Shown one piece after another: positions 1 through 11,000 of a DNA stretch of 64,000 nucleotides. The stretch covers positions 12,989-76,988 of the forward strand of contig DCLA01000086.1 in assembly GCA_002320815.1 (NCBI GenBank). The letters are read 5' to 3'. Source of the DNA: Myxococcales bacterium UBA1660 (lineage in GTDB: Bacteria; Myxococcota_A; Polyangia; Polyangiales; Houyiibacteriaceae). The first letter of the stretch is position 1. Each line of letters begins with the position of its first letter. The notes beneath the pieces are model-generated. The model made no database searches. It was given only the letters and a program-made list of their open reading frames with translations, and was not told the DNA's origin. The position numbers and the translations under genes are program-made.

Positions 1-2
1 TC

Positions 3-2294
3 ACCGGCAACGGCGTGGACACGACCCACATGTACCTGGGTGACGGCATCCTCGACTTCACCACCGCGCCTCCCGGTGGCGAGAACTGCCGCGACGCCCT
101 GACCGCCGCGCAGGCGACCCTCGCGGACGGCGTCTACACCTGGGAGATCGACCCCAACTTCATCGACCTCGACGATGGCGGAACGAACTGCCGTTGGGAC
201 GACCCGGGCGTCACCCGCGACGACGCGGTCATCCTCTACGAGAAGGTCTCCGCGGACCGCGCCACCTCGGGCAAGCTGCTCCGGGTCACCGCGGTCGCCG
301 ACCTCACCAGTGCCGAGTTCGCGATCGCGATCAGCTCGGGCGCTTGCGACCCGACCGCGACCATGGACCGCTGCCAGACCGAATCGGCGATCCACGAGGT
401 CTACGTCGATCTCCCCGCCGGCCCGGTCCAGATTTGGCTGGCTCGTTCGGATTCTTCGATCTTCGACGACGTCACCGTCACCGTCACCGAGGTCGACGCG
501 CCGCTCCCCGAGGGCGAGGCCTGCGACAACCCCTTCACGGTCGGCGGTATGTTCCACTCGACCGTCGGCGGCGCCGATCGCTGGGTCATCCCCGAGAACT
601 ATCTCCGCGCGCGGGATATCTCCCCCTACAGCGTGGGCGACACCTCGCTGGTGAGCTGCGACAACAGCTCCGACTTCACCGACTACATCAACGGAACCGG
701 CGTCGACGGCGTCATCCGCTACACCGTGGCGGCCAACACCGCCCTGCGGGTCACCGTCGACGGCGACTACACCGCCAGCTCGCTGGTCTCCGACTTCAAC
801 GTGTCGGCCTACCCGACCTGCGAGGTCACGCCGACCACCCAGGAGCTCTACTGCGAGCCCAGCATCAGCACCTTCGACGAGACCCAGGTCATCGACGTGC
901 CCACGCCGGGTGACGTCTACTTCTGGATCACCAACGAGGACGCCGACCACTATCGATCGACGACCAGCGGTGACGTCTCCAACCGCGAGGTGCAGGTCAC
1001 CATCGAGCCCATCCCGCTCGATCCCGGCGACTTCTGCTCCAGCGCGTACGCCGGCATCGTCGGCGCCAACGCGGTCACCGGCACCTCCGACGCCCAGGTG
1101 GTCCAGCCCTCGTGCTTCGGGACCACCACGAACGTCGAGTTCTACCGGGTGACTGCCGACCAGGCGCTCCTCTCGGCCGCGGCCGACGCGGCGGGCGGGA
1201 TCGCGCTCTTCCTCCCCGGCCAGTCCGCCGACCTCGCCTGCTCCGCCGACGGCCTCGCCTCGCCGGTCTCCGCGCTGGTCACTCCGGGCAGCGACGTCTG
1301 CGTCGCGGTGGAGATGGGTCAGGGCATCAGCAACTTCAACGTCGCCACCGCCGTCTACGACGGCGTCGGCCTCGTCCCGGCGGTGGACCTGCCCATCGAG
1401 CGTCCCACTACGGCCACGGGCTCGACCGTGACCATCACCGCCGACAAGTGGATGACCGTGTCCAACGGGCGCCTCGTCTACTCCTGGTCGACGAGCGCGG
1501 CCCTGGAGTCCGCCGCCGACGGCTCCGGTCCGACCATCTACCGCAGCTCGACCGATGGCCTCTCGAGCTCCATCCTCGGCAACGACGGCCTGTTCAACGC
1601 CAACGGCGCCCTCTTCGCCCTCGATGACACCACCTCGACCTCGGGGCCGCGCATCTGGCGTCTCTGGGACGGCCGGTCGCCCATCTGGGACCCGCTCCCC
1701 TGGGACTCGGGCATCACCTACCACGACGAGGACATCGCGGCCGGGGCCATGGTGGGGAACACCCTCTACTACATGACCGAGGGCTACATCACCGGTACCA
1801 CCACCCTCGACTACCCCCGCTTCTACGCGCTGGACACCTCGTCGCCGGGCACCCCGGTGCTGCTCGGGGTGAACACCGACATCGAGTACCAGACGGGTCT
1901 CGCGGCCGACGACACCTACCTCTACGTCGCTGGCGAGCTGGACTCGACCGGTGAAGAGGGCGTCTTCCGGATCCCCATCGCCAACCCCTCGGCGACCCCG
2001 GTGAACCTGACGCCGGGCATCAACATCTACACTTCGTCGTCCCCGAGCCAGCCGGTGGCGGTGTTCGTGAGCGGGACGACCAGCCCGTCCTTCCTCTACG
2101 TGCGCAACGCCGACGGTCACGTCGAGGCCGTCCTGAACCCGGCCGCGGCGAGCCCGGCCTACATCGGTGAGGTGATCGATGTGGGCGGCAGCTCCGACTA
2201 CGCCATGTGGCTCGATCAGGCCTCGGGGTCCCTGTACCTCTTCGAGACCGACTCCGAGTCCACCGGTAACTTCCTCCGCTTCGATACCCCCTGA
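3..2294 (+). CDS. Large secreted beta-rich protein, 5' end outside window
   Basis: The reading frame is open to the left window edge, so this is the C-terminal 763 residues of a longer protein. The visible part has about three repeats of roughly 150 residues that open with a Cys-containing motif of the type G-E-x-C-x-N-P or G-D-F-C-S-S and look like beta-sandwich (pre-peptidase C-terminal-like) domains. They are followed by about 290 residues of beta-strand-rich sequence with regularly spaced LYY/LYV/LYL motifs, suggesting a propeller. There are no catalytic motifs. Ser, Thr and Asp richness and low Lys fit an extracellular or surface protein. The next gene begins only a few bases downstream and carries similar Cys repeats, so the two are probably co-transcribed. 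No family name can be given with confidence. Confidence 0.8.
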   Translation, partial: TGNGVDTTHMYLGDGILDFTTAPPGGENCRDALTAAQATLADGVYTWEIDPNFIDLDDGGTNCRWDDPGVTRDDAVILYEKVSADRATSGKLLRVTAVADLTSAEFAIAISSGACDPTATMDRCQTESAIHEVYVDLPAGPVQIWLARSDSSIFDDVTVTVTEVDAPLPEGEACDNPFTVGGMFHSTVGGADRWVIPENYLRARDISPYSVGDTSLVSCDNSSDFTDYINGTGVDGVIRYTVAANTALRVTVDGDYTASSLVSDFNVSAYPTCEVTPTTQELYCEPSISTFDETQVIDVPTPGDVYFWITNEDADHYRSTTSGDVSNREVQVTIEPIPLDPGDFCSSAYAGIVGANAVTGTSDAQVVQPSCFGTTTNVEFYRVTADQALLSAAADAAGGIALFLPGQSADLACSADGLASPVSALVTPGSDVCVAVEMGQGISNFNVATAVYDGVGLVPAVDLPIERPTTATGSTVTITADKWMTVSNGRLVYSWSTSAALESAADGSGPTIYRSSTDGLSSSILGNDGLFNANGALFALDDTTSTSGPRIWRLWDGRSPIWDPLPWDSGITYHDEDIAAGAMVGNTLYYMTEGYITGTTTLDYPRFYALDTSSPGTPVLLGVNTDIEYQTGLAADDTYLYVAGELDSTGEEGVFRIPIANPSATPVNLTPGINIYTSSSPSQPVAVFVSGTTSPSFLYVRNADGHVEAVLNPAAASPAYIGEVIDVGGSSDYAMWLDQASGSLYLFETDSESTGNFLRFDTP

Positions 2295-2327
2295 ACGATG
2301 ATGACTCGCTTTTTCAAAGGCTCACCG

Positions 2328-4643
2328 ATGACCACGAAGACCTTCAGCAAGGGGGCATTCGCCGTCCTGCTCGTCCTCGCCGCTGCGTGCGGTGACGACG
2401 ACGGGACCCCGGAGCCCGACGCCGGCACGGGGGTGGACGCCCAGGTGCCGAACCGCGACGGCGGCATGCCGCTCGACGCGAACCGGCCGATGCTCACCTG
2501 CTCGGACGAGACGATGGGCTCCACCATCGGCACCGAGTGCTTCACCAACACCGACTGCCAGGACGGCTGCTACTGCAACGGTGACGAGATCTGCTCCGGC
2601 GGCACCTGCGTCGCCGGCGCCGTGCCCTGCACCGGCTCCGAGTGCGCCACCGCCACCTGCGACGAAGACGCCGATGCGTGCGACATCGAGGTCGACAACA
2701 CCGTCTGTGACGACGGCGCCTTCTGCAACGGCCCGGAGACGTGCGACCCCACCCGGGGTTGCCTCCCCGGCGTCCCGCCCCTCTGCGCCGACGGTGACAT
2801 CTGCACCATCGACTCGTGCGACGAGGCGACCGGCGCCTGTGTGAACTCGCCCATCGACAACGACGGCGACGGCGCGGTCTCCCGCTCCTGCGGCGGCGAC
2901 GACTGCGACGACAACAACGCCGGCCGCGCCCCGGGCAACACCGAGATCTGCGGCAACGGCATCGACGATGACTGCAACTCGGCCACCGACGCCCTCGATG
3001 TCGCCTGCGCGCCCACCAACGACCTCTGCGCCGACGCTACGCGCGGTCCCCTCGACATCACCCCCGCCGGTCTCGGCACCACGGTGATCGACGGGTCCAC
3101 CGTCGGCATGACGGCCGACTACGACACCTCCTGCGGCGAGATCGCCGAGGACGACATGCCCGACGCGGTCTTCACCTTCACCCTCGACCAGCCCCGCCGG
3201 GTCGGTGTCCAGATGGTCGGGGCGGGTCTCAACGGCGTCATCGCCCTGGTCCCGCTGGCCGATTGTGGCGACGAGGACGAGGAGGTCGGCTGCTCCGACC
3301 CCACCTCGTCGTCCACGGACCCCTTCATCGGTCTCAGCGAGCTGGCCGCGGGCACCTACGCGATCATCGTGAAGCCCGAGTCGGGCCCGGGCTTCCAGCT
3401 CGCGCTCACCATCGAGGAGGTCGTGCCCGTCGACCTCACCGGCGACACCTGCGCTTCGCCCATCGACGTGAGCGCGGGCGGCACCTTCACCGGCAGCTTC
3501 ATCGGCGACCCGCTCTACTCCGGAGACGAGTTCAACGACGACTTCGACCTCTCCTGCTACTCGAGCACCACCAACTACCCCGAGGTCGTCTTCAGCTTCA
3601 CGCTGACCGAGGACCAGGACGTCACGCTCACCAGCAAGACCTTCAGCTCGACCGGCGCCGAGGCGAACGTGGGCATGCAGCTCTCGGACGACTGCTCGAC
3701 GGTGTCCTCGTTCTTCGAGGACAACTACTGCGATCGGAGCTTCGCCAGCACGGTCACCGGGCCGCAGACGTTCTTCTACCGGAACATGCCGGCCGGCACC
3801 TACTACGTGCACCTCGAGCGGAACTCGACCAGCACGATCAGCTACTTCGACTGGCAGCTGGACGTGCAGATCGACCCCGCCAGCGGATCGAACCCGGGTG
3901 ACGACTGCTCGGCGGGCATTCCCATCGACATCACCAGCGGACCCGGGACCATCGATCTGTCGACGCTCCTCGAGGACCGCGCGGCCGGCGAGTTCTGCCG
4001 GGTGAACACCGCGGGCTACATCGACCTCTTCTACCAGTTCACCCTGACCAGCACCCAGGACGTGACCGTCCGGACGGATGGCGGCGGCGTGCAGCACTGG
4101 GCGGCCGTCTCGGAGGTCTGTGGATCGCCGGTCTCGGTCTACGAGTGCTACGCGGCGACCTCGGGGATGGGCGAGCGCACCTACACGCGCCTCGGGCCGG
4201 GGACCTACTTCGTGAACGTCTCGACCTTCGCGACCTCCGGTTCCATCACCGCCAGCATCGCGACGGCGCCGGCCACCCCGGCTCCGGCGAACGACACCTG
4301 CGCGGGCGCGGAGGTCATCACCTCCGGCAGCTTCGACACCTTCGACCTGACGACCTACTCCGATTCGGAGGAGTACTGCGCTCCGGGTTACCTGGACGCC
4401 CACTACACCTTCACGCTGACCGAGCGCAGCGACGTCGACATCCGCGCCGACGGCGCGCGTCGCGTCGCCGTCTACTCGGACTGCGGTCTCGCCACGGCGC
4501 CCACCTGCAGCTCCGACGCGGTCTTCCCCGCGCGCCTGGAGACGCCGCTGGACGCGGGCACCTACTACATCGCCGTCGAGGCCGATCCCTTCTCGGCTTC
4601 CGCGACCACTCGCGTCGTCTTCAACGCCATCCCCACCCTCTGA
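2328..4643 (+). CDS. Cys-rich surface lipoprotein with MopE-type metal-binding motif
   Basis: A 771-aa protein beginning MTTKTFSKG with a lipobox LAAAC and then an acidic CGDDDG stretch, so it is predicted to be a lipoprotein. An AAGG seven bases before ATG 2328 favours this start over the in-frame ATG at 2298. Residues about 60-190 are a Cys-rich EGF-like stretch. Next comes a motif with DGDG, GGDDCDD and CGNGIDDDCN, typical of the putative metal-binding motif found in MopE and many myxobacterial lipoproteins. The remaining 550 residues are four beta-sandwich repeats, each opening with a D-x-C-A or D-D-C-S motif and resembling those of the preceding gene. It lies between two other secreted proteins on the same strand with almost no spacing, suggesting one operon. 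The function is unknown; adhesion or metal binding is an inference. Confidence 0.85.
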   Translation: MTTKTFSKGAFAVLLVLAAACGDDDGTPEPDAGTGVDAQVPNRDGGMPLDANRPMLTCSDETMGSTIGTECFTNTDCQDGCYCNGDEICSGGTCVAGAVPCTGSECATATCDEDADACDIEVDNTVCDDGAFCNGPETCDPTRGCLPGVPPLCADGDICTIDSCDEATGACVNSPIDNDGDGAVSRSCGGDDCDDNNAGRAPGNTEICGNGIDDDCNSATDALDVACAPTNDLCADATRGPLDITPAGLGTTVIDGSTVGMTADYDTSCGEIAEDDMPDAVFTFTLDQPRRVGVQMVGAGLNGVIALVPLADCGDEDEEVGCSDPTSSSTDPFIGLSELAAGTYAIIVKPESGPGFQLALTIEEVVPVDLTGDTCASPIDVSAGGTFTGSFIGDPLYSGDEFNDDFDLSCYSSTTNYPEVVFSFTLTEDQDVTLTSKTFSSTGAEANVGMQLSDDCSTVSSFFEDNYCDRSFASTVTGPQTFFYRNMPAGTYYVHLERNSTSTISYFDWQLDVQIDPASGSNPGDDCSAGIPIDITSGPGTIDLSTLLEDRAAGEFCRVNTAGYIDLFYQFTLTSTQDVTVRTDGGGVQHWAAVSEVCGSPVSVYECYAATSGMGERTYTRLGPGTYFVNVSTFATSGSITASIATAPATPAPANDTCAGAEVITSGSFDTFDLTTYSDSEEYCAPGYLDAHYTFTLTERSDVDIRADGARRVAVYSDCGLATAPTCSSDAVFPARLETPLDAGTYYIAVEADPFSASATTRVVFNAIPTL

Positions 4644-4647
4644 ACCG

Positions 4648-6687
4648 ATGACTCACACGACCAACATGCGCTCGAAGATCACGCTGATCGGCTTGCTCGT
4701 CTTCGCCTTCTCCTTCTCCACGGGATGCGGCGACGACGACGGCCGGATGATGACGCCCGACGGGGCGGTCCGGCGTCCGGACGACGATGGCGACACCATC
4801 TCGAACCAGGACGAGGGATCGACCTCGAACGTCGACACCGACGGTGACGGCACCCCCGACTACCTGGATGCCGACTCGGACAACGACGGCATCTTCGACG
4901 TCGAGGAAGCCGGCGACGCCGACACCAACACGCCGCCCGTCGACTCCGACGCCGACGGCGTGCCGGACTTCCAGGACTTCGACTCCGACAACAACGGCAT
5001 CCCCGACGCCCGCGAGTTCTTCGGCGACACCGACGGCGACGGCATCCTGGACTTCGCCGACGAGGACGACGACAACGACGGCCTCCGCGACGAAGAAGAG
5101 CTCCAGGGGCGCTTCGACTTCCCCCGCGACATCGACGACGACGGCATCCCCGACTTCAAGGATCCCGACTCGGACAACGACACCATCCTCGATGGCACCG
5201 AAGGCCGCCGCGACACCGACGGTGACGGCGTGCCCGACCTCGAGGATTTCGACAGCGACAACGACGGCCTGACGGACCTCGAAGAGGCCGGCGACTCCGA
5301 CCTCTTCAGCCCGCCCGTCGACACCGACGGCGACCGGATCCCCGACTACCGGGACCGGGACTCGGACAACGACGGTCTCTCGGACCAGCTCGAGGTCGAG
5401 GCCGGCACCGACCCGCGCCTGGCCGACACCGACGAAGACGGCGTCAGCGACCTCATCGAGGTCGGCGCCGGGACCAACGCCCGCGACCCGGAGGACAACC
5501 CCCGGGCAAACGGCGACTTCGTCTTCGTGGTGCCCTTCGAGGAGCCGGCTCGCCCGGCGCGAGACACGCTGAGCTTCCGGACGAACGTCCAGCTCGCCGA
5601 CGTCTACTTCCTCTGGGACACCACCGGCTCGATGGACGCGGAGATCAACAACACCCGCGACCGCTACGAGGAGATCGTCACTCGTCTCACCTGCGAGGAC
5701 TACGGCGTCGCCTGCTCCTCCAACGGTGACTGCGAGCTCGCCGGGCCCGACGCCATCTGCAGCACCAGCGGCCGCTGCATCGAGGACCCGGAGACCGCGT
5801 TCTGCGTCGCCGACCTCTGGACCGGCGTCGGCTCCTATCAGGACGGCGGTGAGCACGCGAACCGCATCAGCCTGCAGCCCCTGCCCTCGGCCACCCAGAT
5901 GGCCTTCCCGACCGACGCCGACCTCGGCGGCGGCTCCGAGGCCCTCTTCGAGAGCATCGCCTGCACCGCGAACCCCACCTGGTGCCCCGCGGGCGCCGGC
6001 TGCACCCCGGGCGGCGTCGGCTGCCCGAGCTTCCGCACCGACGCCATCCGACTCCTCGTGGCCATCACCGACGAGCCGGACGGCTGCTCCAGCTGTTCGC
6101 CGGACACCGCCTTCGAGACCGGGCGCATCGTCCGCGACGCGGGCATCACCTTCGCCGGAATCAAGGCCGGCGGCACCGACGCGGCGCTCCAGGAGCTCCA
6201 GGACGTCGCCGTCGCCGCCGAGTCCTACACCGCCACGGGAGCTCCCCTGGTCTTCGAGGCGCCCGACGCCTCCGACGACCCGGAGCCCCTCATCCAGGGC
6301 GTCGTCGACGCGGTCAACGAGATCGTCCGCAACGTCGGTCTCTACGTGACCATCGACCAGCAGGACGCCCCGGGTGACTCCGGCAACTCCCTGCAGTTCA
6401 TCGAGCGGCTCGAGACCAACATCAGCCGCGCCGACTGCGCCCTGGTGGACGAGCTGGCCGACGTGAACCCGCGCGACGGGTACACCGAGACCTTCCCCGA
6501 CCTGCTCCCCGGCAAGCGTGTCTGCTGGGACCTCGTGGTGCGACCCAACCGGACCGTGCCTCCCACGGCGGAGCCGCAGCTCTTCGTCGCGAACCTCATC
6601 GTGACGGGCAACGGGTCCCCGCTGGACCGGCGCCAGGTCTTCTTCCTGGTCCCGCCGGACCCGGACCTCGACACCAACATCGACTGA
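4648..6687 (+). CDS. Lipoprotein with thrombospondin type 3 repeats and VWA/integrin-beta-like domain
   Basis: A 679-aa protein with a hydrophobic signal and lipobox STGC (Cys27), so it is likely lipid-anchored. Residues about 45-285 are an Asp-rich array of DTDGDG-x-PD and D-SDNDG units, the calcium-binding thrombospondin type 3 pattern. From about residue 315 a VWA-like domain begins: DTTGSM at 324 is the MIDAS start, a GGGSEALFESI segment matches the integrin-beta type second loop, and ITDEPDG supplies the later Asp. The Cys pairs inserted in this domain also recall the integrin-beta I-like fold. The gene follows its neighbour by 4 nt. A second in-frame ATG at 4666 is possible. The likely role is a Ca-dependent surface adhesin; the ligand is unknown. 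Confidence 0.88.
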   Translation: MTHTTNMRSKITLIGLLVFAFSFSTGCGDDDGRMMTPDGAVRRPDDDGDTISNQDEGSTSNVDTDGDGTPDYLDADSDNDGIFDVEEAGDADTNTPPVDSDADGVPDFQDFDSDNNGIPDAREFFGDTDGDGILDFADEDDDNDGLRDEEELQGRFDFPRDIDDDGIPDFKDPDSDNDTILDGTEGRRDTDGDGVPDLEDFDSDNDGLTDLEEAGDSDLFSPPVDTDGDRIPDYRDRDSDNDGLSDQLEVEAGTDPRLADTDEDGVSDLIEVGAGTNARDPEDNPRANGDFVFVVPFEEPARPARDTLSFRTNVQLADVYFLWDTTGSMDAEINNTRDRYEEIVTRLTCEDYGVACSSNGDCELAGPDAICSTSGRCIEDPETAFCVADLWTGVGSYQDGGEHANRISLQPLPSATQMAFPTDADLGGGSEALFESIACTANPTWCPAGAGCTPGGVGCPSFRTDAIRLLVAITDEPDGCSSCSPDTAFETGRIVRDAGITFAGIKAGGTDAALQELQDVAVAAESYTATGAPLVFEAPDASDDPEPLIQGVVDAVNEIVRNVGLYVTIDQQDAPGDSGNSLQFIERLETNISRADCALVDELADVNPRDGYTETFPDLLPGKRVCWDLVVRPNRTVPPTAEPQLFVANLIVTGNGSPLDRRQVFFLVPPDPDLDTNID

Positions 6688-6703
6688 GCAACCGCTCGAC
6701 ACT

Positions 6704-6743
6704 GGCGAACGCCGCGCCCGGGACACCGGGGGCGGCGTTCGCC
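6704..6743. terminator. Bidirectional hairpin between convergent genes
   Basis: A perfect 12-bp stem (6704-6715 with 6732-6743) surrounds an inner CCC/GGG pair. It lies in the 93-bp gap between the stops of the VWA lipoprotein (+) and the patatin gene (-), where it could end transcription from both sides. There is no long T tract, as is common in very GC-rich genomes. Confidence 0.7.
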
Positions 6744-6780
6744 GTTGGGGAGCCCATGCGGGCTCGTTGTCAGCGTCCGG

Positions 6781-8022
6781 CTACTCCGCGTCGGGGAGCG
6801 GGTCGGCGTCGCCGTAGAGGAAGGCCTCGAGCTCGTCCTTGCGCTTCTTGGCGTCGGCGCGGCCCAGGGCGATCAGCTCTCGGGCGTAGGAGCCGTCGAA
6901 GAGGAGGTAGCTGGCCAAGTCGGCGTCGCCGCCTTCGCCCACGTCGAGGAGCTTCAGGAACTGGCGACCCAGGGTGGCGCCGAAGCGCAGCCGGTTCCGG
7001 TTCAGGTGGTCCGAGGCGATGTGCCCGAGGTCCACGCTGGGGTGGATGCTGAAGGCCTGGAGGATCCGGCGCGCCGGCTCCCCGCGCTCGGCGGCCACCG
7101 CATTCATCTTGTCGATGAACTCGTCGCCGAAGGCGGCGATGCCGTCCTGGAGCAGTCCGTTGACCTTGTGGAGCTCGAGGAGGTCGGCGTTCAGGTGGTC
7201 GATGAGGAAGGCGTTCAGGACCTTGCCGAGGAGGAAGGGCGCCCCCGGGAAGAGCCCCGGGGTGAGCCCCGCCAGGCCGTCGCCGTGGGGGTCCGAGCAG
7301 CCGACCACGAAGAGCCGGTCGGCGCCCAGGTGGATCGCGGGCGCCAGCGGCGTGTTGAGCCGGAGACCCCCGTCGCAGTGCAGGTGCTGGTTGATGGGGA
7401 TGGGCGCGAAGATCAGCGGGATGGCCGCCGAGGCCAGCACGTGGGCCGGGCCGATGCGCTGGCCGCGGATCTGCACCTGGGGGCTGAAGGGCGCCGGCAG
7501 CGGCAGGTCCCGGCGCTGGTCGATGAAGACCGTGGGCTGCCCGGTGGCGACCTTGGTGGCGGAGACGCTCAGGGCGTCCAGGTGGCCGCGGCGGATGTTG
7601 CGCGCCAGGCGGCGCCAGTCGATGCCCTCGCCCACGAGCTGCACCAGCGGCGTCGCGTCGAAGATGCCGGTGGCGCGCCGCCCGCCGAGGAGGACCCGAT
7701 GGAGCGCGACGGCCTGGCGGACCCCGAAGGTGATCACGTCCGCGAGCTGCAGCTCCGACCAGAGGGTCTCCAGCTTGGCCACGCCGCGGGCCACGTCGTC
7801 GGCGGCGGAGGCCAGGAAGGCCCCGTTGACCGCGCCCACGCTGGTGCCGGCGATGACGCGGACGGGCGGCGGGTGGCCCACCCGTTTGACGATGTCCCCG
7901 AAGGCGTAGGTGAGGACCCCGACCTCGTAGGCGCCCCGGGACCCGCCGCCGGAGAGCACCACGCCCAGCTTGGACCCCGGGCTGGGCGGCGGGGGGAAGG
8001 AGCTCTGGTCGGGCAGCCTCAT
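6781..8022 (-). CDS. Patatin-like phospholipase
   Basis: A 413-aa patatin-family acyl hydrolase. Visible motifs are the oxyanion loop SGGGSRGAYE near residue 24, the nucleophile elbow GTSVG with Ser61, and the DGG motif with Asp217, which together give the Ser-Asp dyad. There is no signal peptide, so it probably acts on phospholipids from the cytosol or after non-classical export. The ATG overlaps the stop of the upstream kinase gene by 4 nt (ATGA), indicating translational coupling. The same frame runs open far upstream through the kinase gene, but only the part from 8022 matches a known fold. Confidence 0.93.
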   Translation of the reverse strand: MRLPDQSSFPPPPSPGSKLGVVLSGGGSRGAYEVGVLTYAFGDIVKRVGHPPPVRVIAGTSVGAVNGAFLASAADDVARGVAKLETLWSELQLADVITFGVRQAVALHRVLLGGRRATGIFDATPLVQLVGEGIDWRRLARNIRRGHLDALSVSATKVATGQPTVFIDQRRDLPLPAPFSPQVQIRGQRIGPAHVLASAAIPLIFAPIPINQHLHCDGGLRLNTPLAPAIHLGADRLFVVGCSDPHGDGLAGLTPGLFPGAPFLLGKVLNAFLIDHLNADLLELHKVNGLLQDGIAAFGDEFIDKMNAVAAERGEPARRILQAFSIHPSVDLGHIASDHLNRNRLRFGATLGRQFLKLLDVGEGGDADLASYLLFDGSYARELIALGRADAKKRKDELEAFLYGDADPLPDAE

Positions 8023-11000
8023 GCGCGCAGGATGGCCCGGGCGTCGCTGGTGGTCAGGAAACGTTCCCGGATGGCTTCGCTGCGGATGGCTTCTGCCTTG
8101 GCGCGGAGCACGGCTTCGGCCTTCTCGTGGGCGTCCCGGGCCTCGTCCTCGGTGCCGTAGACGTCGAGGGCCTCCGCCACCAGGAGCCAGAGTCGCTCGG
8201 CCCGCTCCACGGTCGCGCCCTCGTGGAGGCGGCTGACCACCTCCCGCGCGACGCTGGCCGCGTCGGGGTCTTCGCTGGCGGCCTTCACCGCGGCGAGGCG
8301 GGCGAGGGCGTGGAGCTCGAAGCCGACCAACCCCTCGCGACGTGCGGCCTCGATGGTGGCCCGGCAGGCCTCGGCGGCCCGGCCCCAGCGGCGGCTGGCG
8401 TGCTCGAGCTGGGCCCGGACCAGCCGCTCCCGGGCGATCTCGTAGTGGCTGCCGAGCCGCGCGGCGATGCGCTTGGCCTGGTCCAGGGGCACCGCCGCGG
8501 CGCTGGGCTCCTCGCCCTTCTCCAGCATCATCTCGGCGATGGCGGAGAGCGCGTCGCAGCGGCCAGCGCGATCGTCGACCGCCTCGAAGACGTCCAGGGC
8601 CCGCTGCACGAAGGCCAGGCCGGCCTCCTGGTCGCCCAGGGTGTCGTAGAGCTGACCCACGTTGCTCAGCTTGCGGCCCAGCCGGAGCCGGTCGCCGGTC
8701 TCGCGGTCGATGTGGATCGACGCGCGGAAGACCACGATGGCGTCCTCGTAGAGCCCGTTGGCCGTGAGGGCGACCCCCAGGGAGCTGAGCGCGAAGGCCT
8801 CGCTCCGCCGGATGCCCAGCCGCCGGAAGATGACGATGGCCTCGGAGTAGGCGGTGAAGGCCTCCTCGGCGCGGCCGGCGCGGCGGAGGAGGATGCCCTT
8901 CTGGATGAGCACGTGGGCCCGCTTGTCGAAGAGCTCCCGGCTCGTCCCGGCGCGGTCCAGGGCCTCCTCGCAGGCCTCCAGGGCCGCGGCGGGATCTCCC
9001 TGGTTGCGGGCGAGCTCGGCGCGGAGCCGCAGCGCGTCGAGCTCCAGGGAGCGATCCCCGCTCGCGTGGGCGGCTTCGATCGCGTCCGGGAGGATCTCGT
9101 CGACGGCGTCGTAGCGGGCGGCGTCGAGCTCGAAGCGCGCCAAGCGGAGCAGCGCGGTGGCCCGGCGCCGCGGCCCGCCGTGGCGGCGCGCGATGGTGCG
9201 CATGGCCTCCAGCTCGATGGCCTGTTCGTTGGGGCGGCCGAGGAAGCGGAGGATCTGCTCGCGGCCGGCGTGGGCGCGGAAGCGGGAGTCGTAGTCGTCG
9301 GGCGCCAGGAGCTGGAGGGAGCGTCCGAAGAAGCGCAGCGCCTCTCGGTTGGAGTAGACGGCGCGGGCGGCGTCGGCGGCCTCGAGGTAGGCCCGGGCCG
9401 CCGCGGCCCGCTCGCCGGCCTGCTCCAGGTGGCGCGCGATGCGACCCGGCGCCGCCGGGCGCTCGCCATCGTGGAGGTGCTGGGCGATCCGGCGGTGCAT
9501 CCGGATGCGGTCGTCGATGTCGGCGCCCTCGTAGGCCACCTGGCGGATCACCGCGCTGGCGAAGTCGAGCACCCCCCCGGGGCGCTCCTGGACCAACCCG
9601 CGGTCGATGAGACCGCCGACGGCTTCGTCGAGCTCCAGCCCGGCGAGCTGACCCAGCTCGTTCTGCCGGAGACCCTTGCCGGCCACCGAGAGCCAGCGGA
9701 GCGCCAGGCGCTCGCGGTCGTCGAGCTCGTCGAGGCGCGCGGCGACGACGCCCTCCAGGGTGGTGGGGAGCTGGATGGCGACCCCCGGTCGCCGCACGAC
9801 CCGGCGCTGGTCCCCGCGGTCGGCGACCTCGACGGCGCCCCGCTCGAGGAGCGCGTCCACCAGCTCGTTGACGAAGAAGGGGTTCCCCGAGGCCCGGGTC
9901 ATGATGGCGGCCACCACGTCTTCGGGGACCTCGGCGTCGAAGCGCTCGGCGATCAGCGCGCGGGTGGACTCCTCGCCCAGGCCGCGGAGCTCGAACTGGG
10001 GCATCCCGCGCAGGAGCGGCTGCAGGCGCTCCTCGGGCCGGGTGCTCATCAGGACCAGGCAGGGCACCTCGTAGCTCCGCTGCCGCATCGCGCCGAGGAG
10101 CTCCAGGGACGGGGTGTCGCCCCACTGGAGGTTGTCGATCCAGATGACCAGCGGGTGCTCCTTGGTCATCCCGGCTACGAGGAGCTCCAAGCCCCGGGTG
10201 ACCAGGCGGACGTCGCCCTCGCCGCCCTCGTTGGCCAGACCCAGGAGCGGCCGGAGGCGCTCGCCGGCCAGGCGCGCCATCTCGCCCGGGAGCACCCGCT
10301 TCAGCAGCGCGTCGAGGAGCTCGCCGGCTTCTTCGGGGGAGGCGTCGTCGGCGATCTCGGCGGCGTCGCGGACCAGATCGGCCACCGCGGCGAAGGGCAC
10401 GTCCGAGGACCCGAAGGTGCATTCGGTGCGCAGGATACGCGGCTCGGGTTCGTCCAGGGTCCCCAGGGCGGCGCCCAGGAGCGAGGTCTTGCCCACGCCG
10501 AGCTCTCCGGTGAAGCACGCGAAGATCGTCTTCTTCGTCTCCACCGCGTCTTCGTAGAGCTCGCGGACGATGCGGACTTCGTCGTCGCGGCCCACCAGGG
10601 GCAGCTCGCCGACGGGCATCTCCGCCTGACGCTCCTCGCGGGTGCGCGCGCTCCGGAGGGCCCACGCGGTCATCGCCTGGGGCGCCGCGCCAGCCTCGGT
10701 GCGCACGTCGACCTCGCGGGTCTCGGGCTCGAAGGCGTAGTCGCGCCGGGCCAATCGATAGACCTCGCCGGCCACCAGGACCTCGGCGGGATCGCCCACG
10801 TCGGCCAGACCCTCGGCCACCTCGATGACGGCGCCGATGGGCGAGTAGCGCAAGAGGCGCCCCTGGGCGTCGCGCACCGTGGAGACGGTGCCGCGGCTGA
10901 GCCCGAGGGACGCGGAGATCGGCGTGAGGAGGTCGGCGCTGAGGCCGCTGAGGGCCTCGACGGTGTCGGTGGCGATGCGCACCGCCTCCAGCGGGTCGTT

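Noticed and set aside
4648..6687. Asp-rich repeats as a simple DNA repeat or CRISPR-like array
   Set aside because: The repeats are protein-level thrombospondin type 3 units in one continuous frame; the DNA units vary too much.
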